DNA from: Toxoplasma gondii ME49
Taxonomy: Eukaryota; Apicomplexa; Conoidasida; Eucoccidiorida; Sarcocystidae
Assembly (NCBI RefSeq): GCF_000006565.2
Contig: NC_031480.1
Coordinates: 3,817,529 to 3,881,528 of the forward strand
Direction of reading: 5' to 3'
DNA length: 64,000 nt
Shown in pieces: positions 22,437 to 33,800 of the stretch. The notes beneath the pieces were generated by a model. The model was not told the DNA's origin. It saw only the letters and a list, made by a program, of their open reading frames with translations, and searched no databases. Position numbers and translations under genes: made by a program. How positions within the stretch are numbered: the first letter of the stretch is position 1; the number at the start of each line of letters is the position of its first letter.

Positions 22437-25400
22437 TCATGATCTATCTATCGCAACGCAAACGTCTTCAGCATCGGGCTCAGCACGCCCACCAAGATCG
22501 GACGAGGGCGTCACAGTTGTCGGCACCCCCAATTCAGTTTCGCTCCCTGCTTTGATTACAAGCTCTCCGCTTCTTCCGCCCTGCTTTCCGCTAGAGGTTT
22601 TTTCTACTCTCTCATCGACAGCCGCAGCAGCATCGGCTGGCCAGAAAGGATGAGGGTTCTTCCTCTTGAAATAGAGAAGCACTCCTAGAATACCGTAGTT
22701 GAAGCAGCAGAGCCCGATCATCATGATGACCGGCCACGTGTATACAGAATGGAAAACTTCAACGACCATAGACTGAAGCGGAATTTTGAGCAGTGAGGAG
22801 AATCCCCCCACGATGAAGATTGTGCCAACGATACGCCCAAACTGTGCCGCTGCAAAAGTGTCACTCACAAAACAATACACCTGCGACGAGTAAAACCCTA
22901 CGTATACAATAATTAGAACAGCTGCGATGTAGGACGTTGCCACTGTATGAATCAACGTCAGCACAAAAACTACAGTAATGATAGTATTGAGCCCGATCAA
23001 AACTTTTGTGATGCCGTACATGTCCGTGAGCTTCCCGTAAATCTGCGCACACAAAACATCACATGTGTTATCGCTGCATGCTATTTCGCCAGTCTAAAGC
23101 ACTGTCTTGAACGGAACTACCCGGAATGACGCGAGTCACCGTGCATCGGGGAGAACAAAGAAAACATCTAAAACGTCCTATACATGCGGTTTCAAATGGA
23201 GCATACTAACTGTACACGAAATTTCGACGATGCATCCCACTCGCACAGAACATCAGAAAAGTATAGGGAAGACCATTTCCAAACGTTTTACCGCTGTTCC
23301 ACCACCGCGCTTGGAGCAAGCACTTCATAAGCGAAAGAAATTGCAGCACCATCCCCTGCCACCGAAAATACCAACAAAGCATTTCTAGGAATATACTGTA
23401 CTGCACTCGACACCAATGTCATAGAAAGCCTGTTTACTGCGCAGTAAACACCAGAATCAACTTTGGCTCGTTGTGTGTACATATCTCGATAGGATCATCA
23501 ACTGGAAAAGCTGAATCAACCATAATGTGCCCTAAACTTGTAAACAAGTAATGCGAGAACGAGTATTGGTTCTTTAGAGTTATCGAGTTATTGTCTGTCT
23601 TGGGTTTAGCCTCAGCCTGCGCTACCCAAGCAGACGACAAGGTCCTCCGGGAATAGTACGTTGGGCCACGCTCCGCGTACCACTGCACCTCAGAACATAA
23701 TCGACTCTTTCGTACACCCCAGGATTCCTGGCAGCACGTATGTCTTCCATATCATAACTGGATCTTTAGACATGCGTTCAATGAGCCACACGCATGTGTA
23801 CACGCGACTCTTGAAGATTCCCTCAAAACGGCTGAGTACCCCTAGACAGGCTCCTTCGTTTGAACTTACTATGCATGCAACGCAGCCGAACGGCAGGCAA
23901 ATGCCGAGGAAGTTGTTTACATCTTTGCCGTAGAGATTTTCGGCGCTGGTGCTAAGGAAGGGGTACAAGATGGACTGGATAACGGTGTGAACAACCATTA
24001 GAATGCAATATGGGGACATCAGCTGTCGTCGCAGTGAGGGTGCAGGGTCCGCCGCAGGTGCGGATGGCCCACTCGAGTGCACGGTTACACTGCTGGTCCG
24101 GCGATTGACAGATTCTATTTGCGGTCTCGAGCTGTCGCCGTCCTCTTCACGTGAACCAGATATTTTCCCCCTTTTCATCTTGAAAATGGTGGAAACGGAC
24201 GAAGATCGGAAAACTTGACTCCACTGTCTTCCGCTTTGACGCCTAGCCAGTTGCTCCACAGCCTCCTCAATATGCACGAAGCTCGCCCATGGAAGGAATG
24301 GATGGAAGCCAATCAGCAAGAGACAAATTAACCAGCACAGTCCTGTGTAAAAAAGGAAAAACACCCAGAAATTAGTAACACCAATGTTCAGCCGTATGTC
24401 CTTCGTGGACTTGTTCACGCTAAGTTCCGATTCGAGATCGTCGGCCAGGAAATGCCGAAACTTGACCACGAACCGCTGTGAAACTGTTTCGCAGCAACAT
24501 ATGAATGGGCATTCAACACGGGACCCAATACACACTAACACGCGCAGACAACGCTTCCCTTGCATATATGGGGGTTCCCTCACACGGAAGAAAGCGTGTG
24601 AGATCGGTTCTGCAGCATGCTTTTTGTAGAGAAAAACTTACAAAAATACGATAGACATATCGTTACTTACCCGGGCCAAGGACAGCATAGCCTAAGCAAA
24701 CGTCCTTCACTGAGATAACTGAACTATTGGCGTCAAGCGTGTCCAGAATCGCGGGCATTGCGTAGCTCAAGCTCTTTGCCGACCCTAGGAGCGCCACTAC
24801 GAGTCTGCAAACCAAACAGCAGTTGACAACGGAGAGAAAAATACTTTTCGCCAAAATGTACTACACGCTCCGGAGAATTTACGTAATTACGCGCACGCCA
24901 ACGTCCACATCTTTGAAGGCCTCAGAAACAGTCCAGAATACTGTCTGGTACACAAGAGGCCGAGTTGTTGATGGCCACTCGTCGCACGGTTCCGGTTTTC
25001 CGCACCGGCTGCTATCGTCGGTGGCTCACCAGTGTATCACGGCATGTGACCCAATAACTCGCAACGTTTCTGCACACTGACACCCGCTGCCCACCGTGTC
25101 GAAGCGACGTTTACATTCAGCTACAAAGCTAGCCAACTCTGGAAAAGGAACAGCATACCCGCACGAATATAGACTCTTACGGCAACATGAAAGTTGCTAC
25201 AGACATGTGGAAAGCTACGGGGACTAGGGTGTAGTCAGTTTTAGAGCAGGGCAGTTCTGTAATACCTAGCTTCACCGGTTTTACATGACAAGCAATTTGG
25301 TCACGCTTACGCCTCGTGTCCAGGGAATAGGTTGGCTATCGATAGACTCGCCATGTAGCCACTGTCTGCTCCGACGCCCATCAAAACAAATGCCGGGTAA

Positions 25401-26284
25401 TATGTGGGAACACCCTCTCCAGCAAACCCAAGGAGTACCCAGGCTGTGAAGTTGCAAGTCTGGCCAAACATGCCTGTGAGCTTCGGGCCCAGTTTGTCTA
25501 GAAGTAGACCCGCCAGCAGCGCACAAGCGAAAGCACAGGCGAGGCAGACGACAAAGAGATTCTGAACCGCCGTATTTTGGTCTTCGCAGGCGAATCTCTT
25601 CCCACCATTCTCCTCCAGGCGATGGTCCACGGCTGCGGGATCGTCTAAATCCCCACAATTCCACAAGTAAGCGCCATCTCTGAATAGCATATTTGAAATG
25701 CTAGGCCACGCAAAGAATACTCGACCCGTCAGCAAAGAATAGATCAAGTATATCCCAAGCAAGATGAATCGATTGACGCCACAGGGCGTCGGCTGGAGGC
25801 GGGCGGCCATCATCGCGGATGTGGTGTGAGCCCTGGGGAAGAATTTGTTGCGCAGTCGCTCACAGAGCCCTGAAAACCCGAGTTTCGGATCTTCCGTCGC
25901 TTTTTCCACTTGACCTTCAGGAATGCCTGCATCTTCTTGCTCTTCATCCTGAGGTGTCACTTCACCTCCTCCTCCAGACGCATCTAGATAGTTGGCGGAG
26001 AGACGAGAGTTCTGTCGGGCGAGCTCTGCAGCCACCTTCAGCGTAAGCTCGGGAGGAACATCTTCTACACGGCAAATTTCGCTCTCGCGGACTGGAGCAG
26101 TCGGAAAGTATTCCAGAGCTGATGACACGCGCCGTTCGCGGTGGAACAGGTCAAGATACTCATCCACCGTAAGTCGGCGAGATAGCGCGGGGGCTACACG
26201 GACTCCACCCCGACCCCTCTGTGGATTTCTTTCCTCCACCTTTGACCCCGAAGTGGAAAGGTCTGTAGTGCAGGTTCGCTCCAT
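22437..26284 (-). CDS. ApiAT/SLC43-like major facilitator amino-acid transporter
   Basis: Polytopic plasma-membrane transporter of the major facilitator superfamily, most like the apicomplexan amino-acid transporter (ApiAT) family related to SLC43. Four exons in phase: 26284-25311, 24804-24671, 24483-23870, 23042-22437, about 775 residues. An unusually long hydrophilic N-terminus of about 170 residues, Glu- and Gly-rich, precedes TM1 (FILLGIYLIYSLLTGRVFFA). N-half helices include LFVVCLACAFACALLAGLLL followed by the MFS loop motif DKLGPKL, and the SLC43-typical helix ending SLSIANLFPG. A central loop (about 150 residues, basic and Ser-rich) separates the halves. The C-half has LIGLNTIITVVFVLTLIHTV, QVYCFVSDTFAAAQFGRIVG and VIMMIGLCCFNYGILGVLLY, then a long cytosolic tail. 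The 24483 acceptor (gaaacag) is the weakest junction. Substrate cannot be read from sequence; ApiAT members carry Arg, Lys, aromatic or other amino acids. Confidence 0.88.
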
Positions 26285-28130
26285 ACTGTCGGACAGAGGC
26301 AACGCACAACCAGGCCAAGAGGAACTTTCCGTAACACCGAACTCCTCCAAGCGCACAGAGCCGGTGAGTTCGTCTCAACACCGTCAAGACGTCACAAAGG
26401 AGAAACCATAAACAGAACGCTGCTTTACGTACAACTGTCCATGAACTCTCTTTTAGAGGACCAAGTTCTTTGACCGACGGAGACCCCACTTGTGGGGGGA
26501 GCACTTCAGGCGCCTATTTGTAATAGTTCGGCCAACCGGAGGCGTCTCTGGTGTGCAACACCTCCACGATGTGTTCTATATTCACGACCGCAGCGGCGCG
26601 GGAGAAAACAAGTCAGTCAATCTTCAGGACTAAGGCCTCGCGGTCTAGCGACAGTAACTGCGCAAAAAGCGGAAGATGTCGTGCTGCCCGGTCACCGAAA
26701 ATGCCATACACAAGCTGTATTGCTGGGCACACCAAACTCGCTGCGTTTGGCAAACACTGAATAAGAATAAAAAGAGGGGATTTGGCACTCGGATGACCGG
26801 CAACACCAGGGATCAGTTAGACTGCCGCACATACACATGTTCAAGGCTCCCATGACCCTGCAGGAGTATCACCACAAGAACGTTCCCGTTTGAAGCGGGA
26901 ACGAGACGGCTATGTTGGAGAAGAAACGGGGGATCTGTGCAGGAACTGTGAAGCAGTAGCTCCACTGACCACCTCCTTTCTACCGTAGTAGTACCAACAT
27001 TTTACCCCAAACGTACGCTGAAGAATTCTGGTAAAATCCGGAGACATCAGGCAAAAATTCTGAAGACAGCAGCATTCTCCACGACACGCATGCCGTGACA
27101 AGAGCCGGACACCAACCGAGCTGCCGCGATTCTGTGCGCAAAAGAACACTCAACGCTGACGGAAGCTTATCGGCGGGAACAGAATAACAGCGGGGCTGCT
27201 TTTCGCCGAAAAAATTTTTAAGCAGTTTCCCCTTTCAAGAATCACCGACACAAACGAACAACAACTTGGCAGAAATGGCAAGACAAATTCTTCGCGGAAC
27301 GGCGAAGTAACCGTGGACAACACTCCGTGCCGATACCCACAAGCGGCGGGTCCGTGGAATGATGAGGCGCTCTGGCCTCATTCTCTTGCTGCTTCGCATT
27401 TTGCCACGTCTGCCACCAGGTGAATTTTTGGAGGTGAACATCAACCCCACAGAACATAATTCTCGGAGTTAAAGAAACGTTCTAAAGTCGTTGGCCCCGT
27501 AGTACCAAAGCCTTCAAGCGTACGTGTTGCGTCACTGCGTCACCGTCCGCACTGCGCTTTGCCTGCGAGACCCAAATCTTGGGAGGCCTCAGGACTGAAC
27601 CAGGAATGAAGTTGTGCAGTTTGGAGCCTGCGAAGTTGCCCATAGAGGAGGGGAACGGCGTTTGCCTACCATGGTTAAGGATGAAAGCTTATGGGATCTA
27701 GGGCCCGACTGTAAAAAAGTTCATAAAAATCTCCCTTTAGAAAAAGAGGCAAGTCGGGCTTGGATCAGGGTTTACGAGGAGAGAGTTGTGTACCAGTGTG
27801 GAAGCACTGACAGCCCGACCGCAGCGGTTATGCTTTATATAGTTCAAGGACTGGGGAGTGAGGGATGGAGCGAAGGTGGTAGGATGCCGAATGAATATGA
27901 AATCTTTTTAGCCGGGTGGCTTTTGACATAAATGGAAGCATGCCAAGGAGGCACGCTCACTCACCTCTACATCACACTGTGCCATCATAAGGTAATGCGT
28001 GATCAGGCGCAGTGTGCTGTCCAGGCGTGACGAAGCTGATGAACCAACGGCGATTCGTCTCATGGCCAAGATCAATTAATGGTACCACAGTACAAGTTAC
28101 TACTCGCGCGCGCGCAGGCTCACAGACATT
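26285..28130. other. Intergenic region / transporter 5' leader
   Basis: About 1.8 kb upstream of the transporter. The transporter frame remains open upstream of the first ATG to about 26356, so part is probably 5' UTR. Other frames (26160-26504 on -, 26492-26764 and 27614-27931 on +) lack motifs and phased neighbours. Confidence 0.4.
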
Positions 28131-30140
28131 TCAGGACACTGGTTTCAATTTGCCGTGTTTCTTGTCGTAGGGCGTCGCATCCGTTTGCAGTAGTACTGGC
28201 CGTGCCATGGGCTCTGGATGGGCGTCGAAGCAACCACTGTTGTTGTTAGCTCCCACTTCTTTTATCGTCATGCTCAGCCGCTCGAATCCAATGTGTCTTA
28301 TTTTGTCTGAGCGAACCGAAAAGAGCGGATCACAACCCAACTGCCTCCTCCATTCATCAGCTGTAAGCGCAGTTTTTTTCCGTTGGGAAAACGAGATACT
28401 ATTCCGCTTCACGTTGAAGTTGACTAGTGTCTACCTGCTGGACAGGAGAGTAGTGAATGTAATCACAAAGGGAAAGCTAAGTCTCCGCTTGCAGAGCCGA
28501 CACACTGGTGCCTGCCAGGAGTTTAGTAGTTCGTGAGAGTCAACGTCCTACGATGATGCTCGTGTTCTTCGCCGGAACACCTGACCGCTTTTGTTTTCAC
28601 TTTTTTCAATGTAGTTTGAGAGTTTATATGGTCGATTCGTGCAGTCCGTTCAGCCCATTTTCTCTTCTGGTAGCGGTTAGCTGGTGTGAGGTGCGGTGTG
28701 GTAGCTCGCAAGTCTGGCTGCAGCCCACCCCCCCAATGCAGCTGTCCAATCCGTGACAGCAGCGCAATCTTAATAAGAAGGTGTGCCTCGGCGATACCCG
28801 CCGGAAGCTACACTTTTTGGCTCCCCCCCTCGGGTGTCGTGGCGCAGTGCTCGTCGTGTGTTAATTAAGCTTCATTTTCAGATATAGTTACACTGAAAGT
28901 TTGCACAGTTGGGAAGTGACACATGTATCTCGAAGAGAAGTGTCGCCGGATAGATCAGAGTATTATTATAGCCTCGAACCAACTTCCGTTTCTCAACCTG
29001 TGTCGTAACCGTTTATCCTGACAACGTCACTTTGGCTCTCTTTCATTCTTGTAGATGCTGCTTTGGAAGTCTAGCACATCCCCGTCCGAACAGTTTCTTC
29101 CAAGCGGGAGCCAACGAAGATATACAACACTGCTTTTTGCATACAGGTTTATTCTTCGGAGTTCAGAATGAATCGGAGTGGCGTCCAATTTGTGATTTGA
29201 GTTGTGACGTGACATGTCATGCAGAGTGTCGTAGCGTTTCTTGATAGGTGGTTCAGGTGAGACGTTCCGAGACTGAGACTTCTCTACATTGCATTGTCTG
29301 CATAGCCTTTCGTGTGTATTTGTGTGCTTGCACGGGTGTAATACGTATACAGTCTATTCAAGAGAACTGTACTCGAGATCATTTTTGCCCGTCTAAAACG
29401 TCGCGCATCCAGAACGTTTGCGTTCCCCGTCACCCTGTGGCGGATCATCTGTCTCCATGATGTCCAGTGTTTCAAGTGTAATACTCACCCTGTCAAAAGA
29501 TTGACAGGCGAGACTACATCACAGCTGATTTTCATCTTCTGTGCTTTTCGGGGGCTGGAACGTCAGTGATGAGATGGAGTTGGGGGGGCATGATGCCTGG
29601 TGTTACAAGCGTAATACGCTGTCAAAAGATTGACAGGCGAGACTACATCACAGCTGATTTTCATCTTTAGTGCTTTTCGGGTGCTGGAACTTCTGTGATG
29701 AGATGAGGTTGTGCACATCCCGGCATCTTGGTGGCGGGAGGAGAGACGGCGGTATCTGAGGTCTTTCTGAAGTTTATCTTTCGTGAGGATGAAAATAGGC
29801 AATTGCTCAGCTGGCGGCATATTCTGCATCAGTTTCCAAACTGCGCCTTTACCCGAACCATAGGACGATTTCGCGCGACAGTGTAGGATTCCTCTTGTCT
29901 GGCTGTCTCGGTGTGTACCGGACGCCTCAGTGCCTTGTTCCTTTGCAGGGAAAAACCACTCTCCGAGAAAGACAGACAACGTGGAACAATAAGGGGATTT
30001 TTGGGAACCGCACCCAATTCTTGAACGGCGTTGACAAACATTGGGTAAGCCGGCAGGAGTTTCACTCTCCACTTTTTTCTTGGTTTTGTAACGGCTGCAC
30101 TTCAAGTTTCGGTTCCCTGCCCCTGAGCTGTTCTCCGACA
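28131..30140 (-). CDS. Unresolved multi-exon gene, unknown function
   Basis: Provisional. The final exon 28360-28131 follows a clear acceptor (gcgcttacag) and reads DEWRRQLGCDPLFSVRSDKI, then HIGFERLSMTIKEVG, then a TGA. Upstream, an exon starting at 29840 (acceptor aaggcgcag) reads WKLMQNMPPAEQLPIFILT then KDKLQKDLRYRRLSS. Before it, a segment around 30100-30010 reads KKWRVKLLPAYPMFVNAVQEL and can splice to it in phase 1 at a gtgcgg donor. The connection between the 29.8 kb exon and the last exon is not settled. Other possible exons lie near 29140-29030. The intervening sequence holds a diverged direct duplication. The start codon was not found. No domain is recognised; the composition is basic and hydrophilic. 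Confidence 0.4.
29467..29576. repeat. Direct repeat, copy 1
   Basis: First copy of a unit of about 110 bases; the second is at 29600-29705. The most conserved part starts at 29490 and includes the inverted repeat ctgtcaa-aaga-ttgacag, a possible 7-bp hairpin. A few substitutions and small indels separate the copies, so the duplication is not recent. Confidence 0.85.
29600..29705. repeat. Direct repeat, copy 2
   Basis: Second copy of the unit at 29467-29576, about 130 bases downstream. The core from 29619 matches the first copy without change for nearly 50 bases, hairpin included. Similarity appears to continue beyond it in degraded form toward 29740. On the minus strand this copy directly follows a likely exon, so the duplication may involve an exon-intron border. 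Confidence 0.85.
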
Positions 30141-30823
30141 GTGACACCGCTTGAAAAGCATGCTTCAAACTCGTGCAGCTGAGAGGGACGTCCGTGCTTT
30201 CGTCGGGGCTTCCCTTGAGGGTTTCCCGATATTTGCTGCAGAAGTTTCAGGCACAGTCACTTCGAGTAACCTCCGTGGCGGACAATCTAGGGGACGTGTC
30301 GGGTCCTCGTGGAGGCTGCGGGAAAGTCTACCATAGTTTGTTGTTGCAATTTTCTATCCTTTCTCAGACTCGTATGACTGATATTACCTCGAGAAGGTAC
30401 TCCCGCAAACACGGACTTGAAAGAATATTGCTAGAATTATTGCGAGGGTCGTCAACGCACTTTAAAACAACAAGGACTGCAACATATTATCGAAGCCGGC
30501 TATCCTCGCGTGAAAACACAATTGGACGAAGCAAACCAAACTCGCCTCAGCGGAGCTGTGTCTGCCTGGCGTGTAGGGAAGCACATGAAGAACTACTGTG
30601 CCATTCCCCATGTAGGCGGTTCAACGCTCGTTCTCTCAGAATCCCGTGCTAATAGGTTGCGGCCATGCCACCGCTTAAGATAAACTTTTCCGAATAGAAA
30701 ACGTTTTTTGAGACTTCTTCATTGAGAGCTTACTTTCTGATCGAAATACACAGTCTCGGAACTGCAGCGGTTTGGCGGGATCTTTTCTGTGTCCCTGAAA
30801 GGCGTCAAGACAAAGAGCATAAC
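30141..30823. other. Upstream region of the acyltransferase gene
   Basis: Probable divergent promoter region and 5' leader. A 159-codon + frame (30173-30652) has no motif or phased partner and is not called. The acyltransferase frame is open upstream of its first ATG from about 30722. Confidence 0.4.
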
Positions 30824-33800
30824 ATGTCAACTGACGACCATATTTCCCCGGAAACCAGAATGAAGACTATTTTAGATATACGCGTTGGTGCTGGGGCATC
30901 AGTTGGAAACAACAATGGAGTTGCTATTGGTGAAGAAGGACAGCAGTATAGCTTTCGTGTGTTATCTATTCCAGCCCCTGCAACGGAAAATGCAGGAGAT
31001 GGATTCGTGAATGAATATACGCGGGATCCCAACTGGCCTTCTTCGGTCGACATGGCTGCCTCTTATTATGCGTGTGCACCAAAACCTTACAACACATCGG
31101 ACTCCGAACTAACAGTTCCTGCCGTGACACCACGGCAGCTGCTATTATCTGAAAGTTTCAAACTTCCGGCCGGTCCACCGGAAAAATTGCGGAGACTTGA
31201 TCCCACCGACCTGTTCTGGCAGGCGTACCACAATATTGGGAATCTCATGATATGCAACTGCATCACTGTTCTGACGACTCATCCTATTGTTCTTGACCAT
31301 CTACGGACAGCTGCCGAGATGCTGTTGTGCCGGCATCAGGCTTTGCGGTGCTCAATCAACGAGAGTGATTCCTCCGAAGAACAACATCTGCGGGGTGCCA
31401 GCAAGGGGAGCGCTACTCAAGATAAAGGTGACAAGAGCTTTGCAAGCCGGCTGCGAATGCTCTTCATCAAGGGAGCTGATAGTCTCTGCTGCTCGTGCAG
31501 AAGAAGAAGAAAAGTCCACGTGTGGCAGGATACTCGCTCTTCAGCCCGCCTGGATGTCGCCATGGCACGATGGGATTGCTCTGACGGGGGAAGTGAGAGG
31601 GAACGTTTTGGGGCGCTGCAAGACGACGAGTGGGTTAAGGCAATGGCACTCGAACAGAAAATTAGTTTCGACACTAAGGGAGGTGAGAACAGTTATGTTA
31701 AACAATATACAATCAAAATTAAGTCTGTCGGCTTGAGTCTGGTTGACAGTCACCGAACGAGTGATACCTCCTCGTTATCCACAAGAGCGGACGCTAGGGC
31801 GAGCTAACGTGTACTGTTATGGCAACTTCGCAGTCATGCTGATTAATACGTGGAAGCCATAGCCAGTATGACATAGATGGTTCACTGATTTATGTACGCT
31901 GAACGTGCCACTCGCCTGAAAGCGTGTTCCATCACTAGCTCTAGAGAAAGGAATTGATTTTATGGAAGTGTCGCGTCAAAGGGAAGTAATTTTTCAAAGA
32001 TCAGACACTCATGCATTAGTGAAACCTACGACCATTCTTTACGTCATTTGTATCTTGCCATCTTCACTACGTATGTGTTCAAGCTTTAAGTTTCTAACTG
32101 AGGCGAAACCAGAGTTTATCGTAAACGAGGTTGGCAAAAGTTCCCAGAGCAGCACTGGCTCCACGCACGGTCGGCCACACTCGCCCTTGCAAAGAATTGC
32201 CATCAAATGACTACAATATCCTACAGTAGCAGATGGCACTGCGAGCGTTAGATACTCCATGAATAGCCGGCAGCCAACGAAAACTGCATGTTTTTACTTC
32301 CATTAGCAACGTTCGATGTATGCCAGCTCCTGTACGTATGAACTGCCGTTGCAGACTGATTGATTTGTTGCTGTACCTCACCAGGACCCCTCTGGCGCTT
32401 GCGGTTGTTTCAGTCTCGACATGTGGACGAGGATCAAAAGAACGGTTTTGGTGAATTATTTTCAACTGCTCGGGCAGCAAAACAGTCGGAGTGTCAAGCA
32501 GGTACAGGGTTGAGGCGACAAGGCTCTGCTGCTCCATTAACAAATTCACAGTTCAATTACCGCACCAAGATCCTGGGCATCTTCCACCACTCCGTTATGG
32601 ATGGCCTCAGTAGACAGAATTTTTGGAACGAACTTTCGTGCTGCCTCCTTCTCTTGCAAAACATCGAGAGATATAATTCGTATATGCATGATCTCTGCCG
32701 GGCCGCAGCAGGGCTTCCGTCCTTACCTCATTTGCCTGTCGGGCCGCATGGACTGGGAAATCGGTCGTCAACTTCCCTGTTAAGCGAAAATGACACGCGG
32801 ACCTTAACCGTGGTTTCAGCGACACTATGTGGGGAAGGAACAGGGCCAGCACCGTCGCCGTGTCCGACTGCACCTGAGCAGTTACCCGGCGTTACCTTTG
32901 ATCGCTCAACGCAACGCCTTGAAGAAACGTGTCATGAGACCAGGCACCCACAAAAAGCACGAAGCTCCGGAAAAGTACCCCTTCCGTGTACACGACTGCC
33001 AGATGCACTTTCATCATCTACTCTACTGCCAATACCTCTACAGATGCTCAAGATTGTCCTCATAGCGCCTCGGTTGCTCGCGTGGGGATACCTATGGGAA
33101 CGGCGACTTCTACGGAGAATACGGAACCCTTTACCCGTTTATTATCCTCCAGATCACTTTGGAACAGAAGCCATCCTCTGCAGGGCAGATCGGATGCCTG
33201 ACACAGGTGTTAAAGTTGTTAGCCATAAGCCGAAAACAACCGCAACACCAGGGGACGCGCCCAGAACATATCAGCCTTTCACGTCGGTCATTCCAATTCT
33301 TGTAGATAGGGAAATGACAACAAAGTTGGTGCAGATATGTAAAAGGAAGAAGGCAGGCCTTCATGGTTTGATTATTAGTACGGCATCCGTTGCCATTTCA
33401 GAGTTGATGTGGAATAGAAAAACGGTTTTAAAGGAGATTGATAGTATGCTCGAAAAAAAGCAATACATGAGGAAGGCGACAGAGACATCGGCACAAACAC
33501 ATCATGATGGCCATGACTGGCTTCCCTTCCATCCTTTCGAGAGCGCTGGCAGAGTCACAGCGGCATTCGGGCCTCCTGGCGCGACTAAACAAGGAAGAAA
33601 TTGCGGTTTTGGTTCGAACATGACTTCAGAGAATGCTGAACCGACCGAGTCCGCCAACCTCTCCAACAAAATGGAAGAAAACTGTACAGTTTGCCCTACA
33701 CCAACGGTTTTGTCACCAACAAGACACCGACCAGTTCAAGGTCCTACAAAAAACAATCGATTTTCAGACAATGCGGTACGGGGACGGCTCTCACCTGAGA

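Noticed and set aside
29563..30168. 201-codon - frame as a single exon
   Set aside because: Better explained as parts of exons in two frames plus intron, because good splice sites and protein-like segments switch frame inside it.
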